Assembly: GCA_021234155.1 (NCBI GenBank)
Contig: JAJEKV010000003.1
Span: 15,794,386-15,858,385 of the forward strand
Source: Isoetes taiwanensis
Lineage: Eukaryota; Streptophyta; Lycopodiopsida; Isoetales; Isoetaceae
DNA: 64,000 bases
Direction: 5' to 3'
In this document: one piece after another, positions 1 to 13,489 of the stretch
Numbering within the stretch: the first letter of the stretch is position 1
Layout: every line of letters begins with the position of its first letter
The notes under the pieces: model-generated
The model's input: the letters and a program-made list of their open reading frames with translations, nothing else
Told to the model about the DNA's origin: nothing
Databases searched by the model: none
Program-made: the position numbers and the translations under genes

Positions 1-3000
1 TGTTAACTTGAATGTATTATTGGGCTAGGCGTGTGTAGTGTTAGAATGATTATCATATCAGCGAATGGAAGGCAAACCAAAGATTTTTGCAATGGCAAAC
101 TTCACCGGTCTGACAAAAAGGTACCATCTTGATACATTTATTTTGAATATCTCGGCTTTCTTTTACATGTGATGTGATCTTGGGCGCCTTATGTAATCCA
201 TCAAACAATGATGAAAAAAGCGGTAGTAACCTTGGTTCTTGTTTCTACCATTCAATGTATTCCATTTCTTACAACAAACTTCTTCGTTTCTAGCAAAATC
301 TCTTCACGACTTTTAAAGCTATTAAAGGGAGCATATTTGCATGGATTAGGTGAATTGTAGTTATGGTCTTCCATTATTACTTATTGTTGACTCTTGTAAT
401 TACATTTGCCTTGTATAGCGATTACATGCACTAATCTACACCGGCAACTGTTTTGGAGTTGGAACTATATAAATTGTAACATTTAGCTTAGGGAGAGTAT
501 GAGTCAATAGACATTGTTAAATCGAGGGAGGGCTTGAAATAGGCTTCGTCTCGGAGGAGCCTAATGGTTTAGTATCTCGGTTAATACATAATGTACATGT
601 ATATAGCATTTGAAGGTGTATATATTGTGTGTTCCTTCATGGTATATAGTCGGTTTAGGGGTGTGATATTGAAACTATACATCTTTCTGCGATCTATTTA
701 TTTGTAACATCATCGGTAATAGATTGATCGTGCAAGGTTTTGAACCTCATGCTATTCTAGAGGTTGTGTGTGACTTTGTATGTCTCAAAGCAATGATTTT
801 TTTATCACGGAGGCACCACATTACTTTGTTAAGTCTTTGGGACTTACGATGTAGTTAGTGGCGGATAGGGGCTTATTTGGCTATATTTGTCGAATTGAGG
901 TCGATTTTAATTTTTGCGCTCTTTTTGAAGGGGCTTGCCGTGTGCATGGGCGGTTGTGGCATATGATCGTAAGATCTTGTGTTCCTGTTTCCATCAAAGG
1001 AAAGGCTCAAATTGTTCGATGCGGTATTTTTGAAAAGGGGAGCTTCTTTATATTTTCTCTAAATTGCTATATTATTTATAATCCTATACCTATCTCATAA
1101 TCCAATATTTACATTATAACTTTCAGACAATGATCACGGGGATCCTTCAAAACATTTTACATAGGAATCTTGAAGGTCTCCGGAATTAAATTAATATTGA
1201 TGAAAGCTTATTCTCGTCTCTACAATCAATGGTCAAGTTTATGTGCTTGATGCATATATAGTGGTAACAAGGTTAGAAATAGTTTGTATCTTTGTAGCTT
1301 ATACTATTCTTAGTTTTAACTTTTGTAGTTATTCCTTTGGTAATTCTCTTAAATGGTAGTGTAGGAAGATTTTTGACATACTTATGAACACTTTGCTCTT
1401 TTGCAATGAAAGAGATACATGTATTCAACGTGAACCCAATCTTCGATGGAGGACTTTAGAGACATCTTTCAGCGATGGACAATTTTTGGCGTCCGGTGCA
1501 TTTACAATATTGAAATTGGCGGGGGGGCTAGATTTTGCTATAAAGAACTATTTTGTATATGTGCATTGAAGTCTTGTTGAAAATTGTAACTTATATTCTG
1601 CTTCTGTAAAAGGTTTCTCATCATTGAGAGAACAAATCATCGTCTTAGGTTGATGTTAAGTTCACGTTCGATCATAATCGCAGTGCGGAGATGGAACCCT
1701 TGACGTGGAATGCTCTTACGGGGAGCTAAGAGTAAGTCTACAAATATGATGGCATGCATGTTGGTGGTTTTTTCTAAATGCCATTTCAATATTTTTGGGT
1801 GCATGTTGGACAAATATCACGGGTGTTCAGTGATAGTAACATGGGATTGGTGTCATTTGATGTTTTGCAAGTGCATCGTCATGGGATTTTGTCGAGCCAT
1901 CCCCATCGGATTATTTGGGACTTGTGATTGTCGCTGATGATTGGTTGTAAGTATTAGCAATATTACGTATAAGCCTTGAAAGAGCTAACGAGGGCTCCAA
2001 GCGGGACAATAAAGCTAGCGATTTGCAGCGATGAAGCAATTTTTCATCCAGTCCACAGTAGTAGGGGCCCTAAACATTGTACAAGTTTAAACATTTTATG
2101 CTTAGAAGGAATGCTAATGTATCTAGGAATACATGGAATTCACTAGAATCTGATTCGAAAAATGTCCATTTCGCCAATTTTGCAATTCCTTCGAGGAGCG
2201 GGTTGAAATAAGCTAATAAAATTGCTCATAACTTCGGATGATATGGTAGGTTCCTAGAATCTAGCATTCAAAGGATGTTCATGACTTTTTGTGGCGGTCA
2301 TTCTTGAATTTGCTAGTCTAGCATGTTTCTTACCCTCATTGACATCTATCTTTAACACGAGGTCATCAAGATGATAGTAATAGATATGGCCAGAATAGAT
2401 TCCCAAAGGATCATTTTCATTATTTTGTGTATGAATGAAGAATTTATAAATAGTTTTGGATATTCTTGTTTATTTGAATGCTCTACTTTGGAAAGGAACA
2501 TGGAATACTATTTTTTGGTTCTACGAAGCGATATTTTGCTTAATGATTCCAAATCTTATGTGGCTCTATTCGAATATGAGGTTATTTGTCTTGGGTGACA
2601 TCTTTGATTCCAAATCTTATCTTGGCTCTATATTGGATTTCTCATCATACCTTGATTTGATCTTTGATGATTTTATGCTTGGATGAAGCCTCTTTCCATT
2701 TGTGATTTATCATTTGGATCTCCACTATGGATAGAAAACATTAAGCTTTTTCTTTACCTTTTCTGACATGATTTGATTGATTGTGCGAAAATGCGGGGAT
2801 AGTTGCAGCTTGATGAATATATTTATTCTTGCCATTTTATCCTATCTTCTTTGTTGATTTTTCTATTTTAATGGTTGATAGCCTTGTATTTATTGTGCAT
2901 ATATCAATGGTGGTTAAAAGAAAAAGCAAGCATAATAGTAAAAAAGCACTTAGATCGATATGATTTGGCAATTTGATTCCAACGTCGTTCAAAGCGGTGG

Positions 3001-3870
3001 ATGTTTAATCTTTTGCCTAGATTGGTTTTATTAGTTTACTAGGTTTGTTAGGAGGTATTGAATCTTGCTTGGCATTGTTTTTGGTTCTTAATAGGATGCC
3101 ATTGGGAATGACTCAAATCGGGAGAGATGACCATGCCATTGGGAAGGACTTCGAATGTGGAGCAACCTAATACAAGGCTTTCTTTTGTAAGTTTTCATTT
3201 GCTTTTAATGATTAGGTTTATTTTCTATATAGCCTCCAAAGTGTCAAGGGCATATCATCAAAGCGGTTTATCAAAGTGTTATTCAAAGTCGAGTGTGCAC
3301 TTCAAAGGCTATCTTGACAGCCCAGGAAGTAGTCGGGTATAAGGTACAAGCTTCAAGTGTGATAAATTCTTCCCCAATGTTAGTACTCTTTGGATTTATA
3401 AGTGCAAAGTGCTTTTCCGCCCTATTTTCTTCACAAATTTAAATCCGTAATTCTATTAGTTTTTATAATTAATGCAGAGGGAAAAGCCGCGGAGGCACTT
3501 TCTAGTGGATGTATAATTGTAGAGTTTTGCTCATTTCTAGTAAGTTCTACAATACAAAACAAATAACTCATGGAGTGATAAAACACGAACAAACCCACTC
3601 TCTATGGAAGCTATGAAAACACATTCTAGCGAGAGGGGCAACCCTTGTGCATAGCACCTTGTTTAGTATTACTTCACGTAGAATCACCTATGGTGTTAAA
3701 TATGAAATATAGCGTAATTACGATTTTGTACATTTGCTTGACTCTAGTATGCTTGAGGATTCGTTTTCAAGTTCATAGATCTTAAACTTTCTCCTCCCGA
3801 TAATTTCCATGCATTTCTCTTAAACTCTAATTCTTAAAATGATTCTTGATCTTTAGTTATTTCTATCCCT

Positions 3871-3910
3871 ATGAAGTTTTATTATGTTAACTTATGAAGT
3901 TTTATTATGC
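3871..3910. repeat. 23-bp tandem repeat, about 1.7 copies
   Basis: The phrase ATGAAGTTTTATTATG occurs at 3871 and again at 3894, with the spacing sequence TTAACTT between the copies. It is a simple local duplication with no further context. Confidence 0.75.
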
Positions 3911-4227
3911 ATTTAAATCCAGCTTAGGATCGGAGTTTATTCTTTCCTCCTAATTGCATTACATCAGTCCGCGATTTAATTTAAATTATCCATTAGGATT
4001 CATTAAATTATCCATTGGGATCTCGGCTCATAATTTCTGATTTAAACCTATACCAAACTCTAATACTCATTCTTGCTTAAACAATTATTCATTCTCTTTT
4101 TTTTTTTTTTTAATTATATCTAGGACTGACATAGAAATTTTGGAATAAGCAATAGCAAACTTATTAGAAAGCTTAAAAGCGAGGTACATATTATTGGAAT
4201 CGATTCTTCTCGATTGAATGCATTATT

Positions 4228-4345
4228 CAAGCTATACATGTATTCAAAGTCGAATCGAATCATGCTCCAAGACATACATGTCTTCTCCAAGCCATACCTT
4301 TATTCAAGCAGATGAATCATGCTCAAGAACATACTGTATTCTCCA
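4228..4345. repeat. Diverged ~60-bp tandem duplication
   Basis: Two adjacent units begin CAAGCTATAC and CAAGCCATAC. Each continues through ATTCAA, GAATCATGCTC and a final TCTTCTCC/TATTCTCC. They differ by several substitutions and small indels, so this is an old local duplication. Confidence 0.6.
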
Positions 4346-7300
4346 TTGAGATATAGCGGATGTTTTTGAATTGGTTTAAGATCCATCCATCATGGAAGCT
4401 GTCATCACTATTTCTCAGAAGAACCGCATTCAACATCGAGGACATCATCCCGATTGCTCGGGGGATTGTTGGATAACCTGATAAAATGCAGGCATACTGG
4501 CCGGTGGTGGGAAAAACTCCTTCTTTCTTTTTTCCTCTCTTTCGGCTTATCACACAAAGGAAACCATTCTTTGGAGACTTAGCAGGTAGACTTCGTTATC
4601 CCCAAAAAATTTGGAAATCAGATGAACCATTTTTTTGCCCTGTTTTCAATGGTTGAAGTGATTCCGGGTATTCTTGTTATTTTCTTTGTTTTTTCGGTTT
4701 CTTTGTTTCGGTTTGTTTTCGATGAGGGTGGCCCAGAATAGCGAAAGGTGGCCTAACTCCACGACAATTTTGAAGCGGGCTCTAGTTCAGGGATCCGTGC
4801 GCCCTTCTTCTTCCTCTTATCACGCTGTAGGTTAGGCGGGCATCGGGGCCGGTGATGGTTTCGCCCAAAGGCTTCGTTCTTTTGAGGGTGGGCCAGGGTT
4901 CCTTTGGGATCGGTATTTGAGTGGGACGGGCTGCCCCTTCCTGTTTGCGGTAGCGCATGTGGTCCCGATGCCCTTTAGGGCAATTTTTTCTTTCTTCTTT
5001 TCTTTTTGGTTTATGGTTTGCATCCATGTTGGCTTTTTGGGCAACAAATTATTAATTAAATTCTACTTTTTCAATTAAAAGTTAGATCATGCCCCTCCCC
5101 ACCAAAGTACCCCAGTTCATTTCGTCATGCACTTTTTTGAGTTTCTTTAGATGTATCCACTCGGTATTGGGATCCAGGGCATTCTTGGTTTTGGGAATTG
5201 CTCTCCATTGCTTACAATATAACTAACTTGAGAACCCTCTTTTTTCGATTTCTAAGTTGTTTTAGTCTAATTACATGGTCTTCATTCTTCTTAGTTCTAC
5301 CATTGCGTTATTGTTCCTTCATTTTTCTTGGTTCTTCTAGTGGATAGTTAGGAGTTTGTGTTTGAATTATTTTATAGGAAAACGTTGATTTAAATGCACC
5401 ATCCTTAGGTTTCATATAGTTTATATAAATAAAGGTGTTCGTGATAAGGCTGCTTTCTTCTTTAACTTGGAAAAATATATATTTGTATGCATGGATTGGT
5501 CCCGATCAAAAGTGGAAATTAACTTTCCTATAAACTACACTAACATTGTATTTATATCCTTACACATATATTTTAGAAAGGCGCTTTAAAATTGTATTTT
5601 GGAAATTGATTATAAGGGACTCTTAATTCCATGATCAGAGCCCTCGGATCAGATTCTAGAGAGGCTGAGCATGCATGTCACCGCATTCATGCGTGCATGC
5701 CTTCACAGTTGGGAGATCGCTATATTAGGAGTTCTTTATCAGCGTCTCATTGCTTCCTCTTCTCTCCATGATTACCTTATTCTCCAATCATTGAAACCCA
5801 CCCTCCCCTTAATTGTTTAATGTGTTTGCAATGCGCACGGCAGCGTGACCACCCCTCTATTTGAAGGGTTTTTGTTTTGTTGTCAGTGGCATGTGTGATC
5901 GGCCCTCACTTTGGGAGCTTTGTTTTATCACGTTGTTCTAGTGTTGATTATATTGAAATCTGGGTTGGCGAAAGCGGTAACCGACTTCTCCATTCATTGG
6001 GTGTTTTGGGAACAAATTCGTGCCCACATTTGTCAAACCCCTTAAGGAGGCTTATCACTAGGGTTTTTTCCTCGAAAACCGAAGGGGAAATCACAGTGAT
6101 AAGCTTTTGGCGGTACATGGATAAACATCTATTAACGCATTGTATTTCATGGGGTCCAAGTCGTATAATTGGACATTTCCTTTACTTTTCTTAATTGGGT
6201 AGTTAGCGTAATGCTGACTATCCACCATCCTGTTAATAAAAATCTCTTTGGATCCAGTAGCTTCCTCTTCATTTCAGTGATTACCTTATTCTCTATTCTT
6301 TGAAAGCATGCGATTGGAGGGGCTTTTCCCTGGCGGATTGACCAATTTGGCATTTCTTTTCATGATGTGGCATGTCCTTTCGACCTTGCCTCCTGCTTAG
6401 CCATAATCCTTTGACCTTCCGTCCCGATCCCATTTTGATAAAGGAAGTTCTCTTCTATTAGGGAGGGTTTTATGCGTTTCATCTGAGCCCATTTAGAATC
6501 ATTATTTTTTATCTTACGCCTTATGAACCTAGGAAAGATTGCCGAATTTTCATGGTTGGTTGTAAGCTTGCATCCCATTAAACTACCCTATTTGTGAAAT
6601 ATTTCCCTTTAAAATTTCATATTTCTTTTTCTTAAGGGGTGGTCCTTCAACCACACTATTTTATAGCTTCCTTTTGAAGCGGATCTCACATCTTACTTTA
6701 GAAAAATGCGCGGGAATGGAATCTTCATGGGGTACTACTTCTTGACCACGATGTTTGATATCTGGCGCAATGAGCGAGGGTGGAGGAGTTTGCATCGTTA
6801 AGAATATGGTTTCGACCATGGGGTTTGATCCTTTCTTTCAATGAGTGCTTTTGGGTTACTGCAATAGTTTTCCACTTCACCTCTTACATTAATGTCACCG
6901 ATTGTGGCCATTCTGCGGGGAGCACTAGGGGAGTTAGTATACATTTTCTTTTGTTGTGGGAGGGCCTTTTTGCTATAGCAGCCCTTCTAGATGGCCCAAT
7001 ATTACCCCTTTTTTGCACTTCTCCTGGAGCTTACTATGTTAGCTTCCCTTCGAATTATCATGATGGAACATCCCCTACGTGCCTTAGATTACAAAAGGTT
7101 TTACATAGGACATTTTTACTCTGCTTGGATGCTTCATTTGTGAGTTTTATTTCCAAATGCCCTATTGTATTCATTGGTACCTGAACAATCAACATTGTTT
7201 TGTTAGTTATAATTAATCTTCTAACGTGGATTTACTCCTCTCTTCTTCTTCTTCTTCTTTAGTAGCGTTCACTATGATGTCCCATGTTTCTTCTCAATAA

Positions 7301-10300
7301 TAGCTTAGCGTGTGATTATGCTTGTTTTTCTTTTCTTTTCTTTTTCATTTTTTTTGTAAGTGAGTGTTTTTTACTTACGACCTCTGTCTGAGCTTCTTCT
7401 TTTAAGTTTTTTCCATTTAAAAGTTGGAGTTTATTCACGAGAGAGCATTTTCTTGTGGAGTTTTTCATACATGCCATTATGTGAGTTGTAGTTGGTTGGA
7501 TTGGATTTAAGTTCAGTTGCAGTGCGGGTTGGTTATTGTTGATGTTTTCTGGCGACTCATGCTCCCCATAGTGTTTTTCACTCATAAAATCTTCTTTGCT
7601 TGCATTGAAATTACATTATATGGAACACTTGTTTGGACTCCTTGCATTTGCATAGTCATTATAGGTTATATATGAAATCCTTCTTCTCGTTGCCGTTGTG
7701 GTGGGACATTGGTGGCTCTATAGTCCCTAAAGGGTAACAGATTTAATCATGAGGGGTAATGTGAAAACATTTTCATTGTATCGTGGCATAATGTGAAACC
7801 TTTTTCTGATTTTTTTTTCTGTTATCTCTTACGCTCGAGGCTCCTTTTAGTGTTGATCTTTCGGCAAGGTCCTCCTTCAACAACGGATGGACTTGGATTC
7901 AGCAGTAATGAGATGGACTTAGGGTTTGACTTACGACTCGCGTGACAATCGGTCTCTTCGTTTTTCACCTCACCTTCCTTCCCTAGGTTTCTTTTCATTA
8001 GCATCCATTTATTCCTGCCCTCCCTCCATCCTCCATCTGTGATTTTTGATTTGGTCTCTAGTTAATCAGATTTTGGCGGCAGCTCCCCCCCATTACAAAG
8101 TTTGGCCTATGTTACCATGCTAACATTTTTAGACCTTAAGCTCATGGATTAATGTTCATAGATCCCGCTAACATGACATCTTTTTTAAATCTTGTTTAAA
8201 CACGATCCATTATGTTGCCCCCTAAAAGGTGACATCTTTTATATTAGCGAGGTTGGTTCCTTTGTTTTTTATCCGGTTCTTTGGGGATTGTTTTTTGCCT
8301 TCCCTCTTGATGTTGATCTTCACGCGTTCTTTTGATCATTGGCCATATTTTTTATGTTTCTTAAGGTTGCATGTCAAGGTTCTTTATGTTGAAAGTGACA
8401 TACCTAACTTGGCATTTTATCTTATTCTCCTCTCCATCCTCTAAGGCTCGATCCTGTTTTTGCGACCACATCCATTGATTACGCCTTCTTTTGACCTCGA
8501 CCTCCACGCGCCAATTGTGTGACTTCTCCTCGTGGTAGGAATCTCAACCGACCTGGAAGCAGCGGATGGACTTGAGTTGATTTAGAGCTCCGATACCTCA
8601 GCCCTAATTCTAGACTCAGTTTTTGCCCTTTCGACTTCCTTCTTGGTTTTATTCATTTTGCATCAAATTGTTCCTGCTTATTCACTCGGTCTAGTCTTAT
8701 GATTTATTTTTCTCTTTTTGTAGGACCTCTCTAAAGCGCACTAGATTACGTGAGGAAGCGAGTTCTCTTCCTTTTGGTGTTTTGTTTTTTGGTTATGTCA
8801 GCGAGTCCTCATCAAAAGTGGCGATATATATCAAATCCTTGGCATTTCTTCTCATTCGATTGTTCTCCTCCACAACGATTATATTAGCATTGGGCAAACC
8901 CTCCGCCCTATCCTTCTTTTCCTCTTTTTTGTGGACCATCAACTCGGGTGTCATCTATGTTAGAAACTACATAATGTCTCCTTTTTAAGCAGAAGTTATT
9001 ATTATTTATATATGTGCACGGGACTGGCGTGATAACCCCCCTCGGTATAGAGTTTTTGTCGTGGCATGCATGACCAACCCTACGGATGTTTTTTTTTTTT
9101 TTTTTTTTCAATTCTTTCCAAGTTCTTTTCAAAGTTGTATATTTTTGCATGCCGCATGACTAGCCCCTCCCCTTGTTATAAAGGTTTATTATCATGTACG
9201 CATAGATCACCCTATGGAGGTTTTTTCAAAGTTCTTCTTTATATTGATATTTCATATTTTATGCTCTATGGATTTTGTCGTCATGGCATTCATTATAGGA
9301 CGCATCACGACTAAGCTTTCCGAAGCGGTTTCAAGCCGTCTATATGTAAGTGCTTATTAACTTAACCTATGGATTGCTTGCATTTCTATTTCGGCGATAG
9401 AAAAATCAAGGGACATATATCTCTTTTTCAGTCGGGTCCTTTTGCTTTCATACGACGCTCCGTTAATGCACCAAACTTGCAACATTAGTTTGCAAACCCC
9501 TGCTCTGCTTACCAAATTATACTTATTACCTTGTGATATTCTTTTTGCATCATCGTATATGCGGCTTGGCAAATCTCATCCTTTAAATTAGGGATCTGGG
9601 CCATTGGTTTTAAATGCCAGGAGAACCTCATTCTTGTCGAACCATTACGCTTCAATGCGGTCTTAGAGACTTCCTAGATGTTGTCCGTGTTTACCTTTGC
9701 CTTTGTGGTCTCGGGGCTGCTCATGCATCTACCCTTGATTTCTCGACAATGCTCCAAGCTCATCAATTTCACATAAAAGAACATGCTCATACTCTTCAAC
9801 CATGTGAGATGCCATTAGATTTACCTCATCAGGACTTTTAAACTTGCTGATAAGATACATTCTCCAGCGTTTTGGCTGGCCTCAGCCTTCATAGCCAAAA
9901 CATTCATGTATTGGACTGTCATGCACGATTTCATGAATCGTCTTCGGCATTCAAAATTTGGAATATTATGGATAGTTAACATACTCTAGGCTGTATAAAT
10001 CCTCATTTCACATTCAAGAACATGATAGCATTTGGAAGCATAGAAGTATGCAAGTTTGCCTCCTCCAAGCTTCAAGCTTTTTGTTGGAACTTCATTTCGG
10101 ATTTGACACGATCAGAACATGTTTTTGGAATGCTACACATCTCATCAAATACTTAAAAGATAATGTACTTTAACATACTTCTAAAAGTTTCATAAATGGA
10201 ATGCTTTTGCTTGAAGCTTCGTATCTTCTTTATTAGAGCCTAAACTCTAACCTTGCAAGATGGATGAAAAAAACCAATAATCCAAGCTCAATCTATCAGA

Positions 10301-10377
10301 TCTATGCAATGCACAACATAAAGATTCATCATCTCCATGGCTAGATCAAACAAAATAATCTCTCCCAATACAGCGCG

Positions 10378-10487
<110 letters not shown>

Positions 10488-10614
10488 CCTCTCTCTCTGC
10501 GATAACAGTGATGGTAATGGATCTGCACACCCACAATGCATCGTGCATATCTCCTCCCACCCGTGCGTAATGTATATCCCTCATATATGGTATACAATCT
10601 CCTACTGCCACCTC

Positions 10615-10685
10615 AATGGTGGTGAGTGTGGTGAGTGTGATGTGGTGTGAGTGGTGAAAGATTTGTGGTGGTGGTGACCACTCCC
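10615..10685. repeat. GTG/GTGA-rich minisatellite, first occurrence
   Basis: Imperfect repeats of TGGTGAGTG/TGATGTGG. The same motif family reappears at about 13,200-13,345 and 14,948-15,092 inside the retrotransposon remnant, so the three patches probably belong to one repeat family associated with that element. Confidence 0.6.
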
Positions 10686-11009
10686 AACAATGGCGACCAC
10701 AATGGGAAAATGTGCCATTCCATGGCGGAACAACCTGATAAACTATACTAATATGGTCCTTGGGACATATCCCCAAATCACACATTTACATGTATGTTTA
10801 GAAAAAAAATTACCCTCCTAAAAATCAAATGACTGATACAAAACAAATTGGTCAAAATGACAATGATGAAACACCAGCCCTCTGTAACTATGGCAAAATT
10901 TGAAGCGATATCTTGAGTTCCATAACTTCTGTTTGACCTGCACTATAGCTCTTTGGATTATTATGGAAACTACATCCATTGATGTAGGATAGATCATATA
11001 TTATTGAAT

Positions 11010-11640
11010 TGTCACCATCTGTTTTACAGAGAAAAATGACTTCTTGTAACCAAAGGTTCTTCATAAATCCTCGTAATTGGACTATGCAAAACTAAATCCC
11101 TTAGAATCGCTTCCTTTTCAAAATAGGAGGCTGAGATCCCTGCCATTTAGGGATTAAGAAAACAATTCCTCCCCGGAAGTCATCCCCGGAAAGCCCACAC
11201 AGTACCACTTTATCAATGAAATGGGGCCTTCCCATAGGCTTTGAATTTAGATAGAGTGCTTCTTGAGTGGTCTGCCTGTTACCAATTGCCCTTCCTCAAA
11301 TGGATTGACAACACGTAACTTGTTTTTGATAAGCTTTACTACGATTTTATGCCTCATATTGGAAGTCTCTTTCTTCTTGTCTCATCTCTTGCAATTGCAA
11401 CAAATCATCCATCCTATTATGCACTTGATTTGGAGGTGGGAACTTTCCCTAAATTCTCATAATAGCGTAGCTCCACAAAATGAACACCATGGAATGTCAA
11501 ATGAATAGGCATCATGGCTTGCACTCCATAAATCAATTCAAATGGTGTAAATCCACAGCCCAGCCAACTTGTAGGTACACCTATGAAACTCCATAAGGCA
11601 CATGTAAATACTGTATATATTGGCATACCAAGATCCACGG
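11010..11640 (-). pseudogene. Ty3/gypsy integrase C-terminal fragment
   Basis: The minus strand reads a segment containing 'GFTPFELIYGVQAMMPI', which matches the conserved integrase phrase G-x-S/T-P-F-E-L-V-Y-G near the end of Ty3/gypsy integrases. It is followed by a 'LLQLQEMRQEE' helix and a 'GRPHFIDKV' stretch resembling the C-terminal GPF/Y region. Frames change several times. The zinc-binding HHCC and DDE catalytic parts that should precede it are absent; the frame runs instead into RNase H-like sequence. This is a relic with no expected activity. Confidence 0.75.
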
Positions 11641-11739
11641 TCTCTCAAATGAATCCTTGTAATACTCCATTATCCTGAAATACTACTTGGTCGGTTTTGT
11701 TTCCTCTTCTATTTCCAGCACCACTACTCAAATAGGCAC

Positions 11740-13060
11740 TTGGATTATGAGCTCATTTGAGCCATCTTAACATACTTCAACTCAAATTCTTGTATGATAA
11801 GAGCCCATCTTGTAAACTTAGGATCTCGGACGGAGTCTTGTTGTAAATGCATGGCAATGGATTCACATTTATATGAATGTATGATATCTTTGTACAATTG
11901 TTGAATTCCATTGTGAAGGGAAGAAGATAAATCTAGAATTTATTCAAGATCCACTTCAATGCCAACCCAAGATGCTCCACATCGTCCATTTACGCTCTTG
12001 TGGAGTTAACAACACTGCTAGCATAGTAATTCACATTATAATGCTTTTGCTGATTTTTTTGACATAGTGTAACATAAAGCTTGTTCCCAAATTGTGAAGA
12101 ATAAATGAAATGGCTCACTTATTCTTGGAGGAATCAACAAAGTTTCTCTTTCAATTGACCAAAGGCACCATTCAAATTGCTTCTTGAGCCTCCTCCTTCT
12201 ATCTAAGATTCTGCCCTTGCTTCATACAATCCACAAGTGGTTTGGGTTACTTTAGCAAAATTGTGCAAATACCTCATACCTAAAACTGAGCTGGCCATAT
12301 AAGCTTCTCACTTGTGACATTTGTAAGTGATTTCACCTTCTCCAAGGCTGCAATCTTACCGGGATCACTTGTAACCCATTTTCTAAAACATAATTGCCCA
12401 ATAGTTTTCCCTTCTAGTGAAGAAAATACACTTAGGGGATTCAAACTTATGCCATACAATCGGCATAGATCAAGAACTTTTTCTGAGATGATCCAAGTGA
12501 TTCCTTCTTGGATTAGAAAACATTGTTAAATCATCTATAAAAACTCTTAAAGAAGTCTAAAATATCATAAAAAAGCATGTGTCATAGCTGTTTGAAACTG
12601 GATGGAGCATTTGTGAGGCCAAAGGTAATACCTTATAAGCATAGATGCCAAAAGGTGTTGAAAAGCCATTATTGCTTGATGTGGTAGATAAATTTGGATC
12701 CTATTATATCTGAGTAACCATCAAAAAGAATAGGCCTGATTTCTAACAATATCCAACAAGGTGTCTATGAATGGTGTAGAAAAATGATCTCTTTTAGTAG
12801 CTTTGTTGAGATTTACGTAATCAATGCATACTTTCGGATTGTGATATTTGGCTTTCTCACTGGTACAATAGAATTGATCAATCTGAATTTGGCAGTGCAA
12901 TAAATTCCGCCTCTAAAAGCTTCTGACTTGACCTTTACTTGCTCCTCTATGCATTTGGACTCATTCTCCTTTGAGCTTGTTGAATTTGGTTTTAATCCTT
13001 GTTTGAAATTAATGGTAGGAACCACAACCTCTGGTAGAATGTCTTTCAATTCTCTTTGTA
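11740..13060 (-). pseudogene. Ty3/gypsy RT-RNase H, duplicate copy A
   Basis: The first RT stretch (13,050-12,813) contains 'GGIYCTAKFRLINSIVPVRK', the region just before the conserved CIDY-x-x-LN block, which here is degraded. At the other end (about 11,830-11,740) 'RWALIIQEFELKYVKMAQ' matches the Ty3/gypsy RNase H phrase R-W-x-L-x-L-x-E-F-D-I-x-Y. No intact reading frame links them. It is near-identical to copy B apart from small indels. Confidence 0.75.
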
Positions 13061-13199
13061 ATTTCTTGCCAAAGCATCCACGAATTCTCTTAATAAAGAT
13101 ATCAAATCACCTTCCTCCTCTTGAGTAAGATCTCCTCCAATAGTAACCAATTCTTCTTGATTTCCTTGAGAAATATTGATGTTCTTGACTGAATGTGTT

Positions 13200-13345
13200 G
13201 ACTATAATAAATGTGGTGAGTGTGGTAACATGTGGTAAATGTGATGACTATGGTGAATGTAGTGACAAGATGAATATGATGAATATGGTGTGATGATGAA
13301 TGTGATGTTGTGGTGAATGTGGTGTTGTGATGAATGTAATGACTT
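13200..13345. repeat. GTG/GTGA-rich minisatellite, second occurrence
   Basis: Imperfect units such as GTGATGAATGTGGTGAATGTG. It lies at the junction of the two 1.75-kb copies and is duplicated with them; the partner is at 14,948-15,092. Confidence 0.75.
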
Positions 13346-13489
13346 GTAAGTCTTGTAAAATGTGTATATATTGGCATACCAAAGATCCACGGTCTCAATG
13401 AATCCTTGTAATACTTTCCATTATCAGAAATACTACTTGCTGGTCTGTTTCCTCTTCTATTTCAGCACCACTACTCAAATAGGCACTTG

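Larger units (their letters stand above)
1..10340. other. Long stretch without a recognised gene
   Basis: I read both strands and found no open frame longer than about 130 codons and none resembling a known family. The plus strand is T-rich in much of 5-9 kb. What can be seen is local: a 23-bp tandem repeat near 3871-3910, a diverged 60-bp tandem pair at 4228-4345, a GC-richer patch at 4730-5040, a repeated TTCCTCTTC...GATTACCTTATTCT segment near 5752 and 6262, a TTC microsatellite near 7240, and a poly-T run near 9089-9109. The stretch is probably old transposon sequence, but no domain supports a class. Confidence 0.5.

Noticed and set aside
13202..13390. His-rich frames around 13.2-13.4 kb and 14.9-15.1 kb as metal-binding proteins
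   Set aside because: They are translations of the GTG/GTGA minisatellite in more than one frame; only the continuity across it is of interest.
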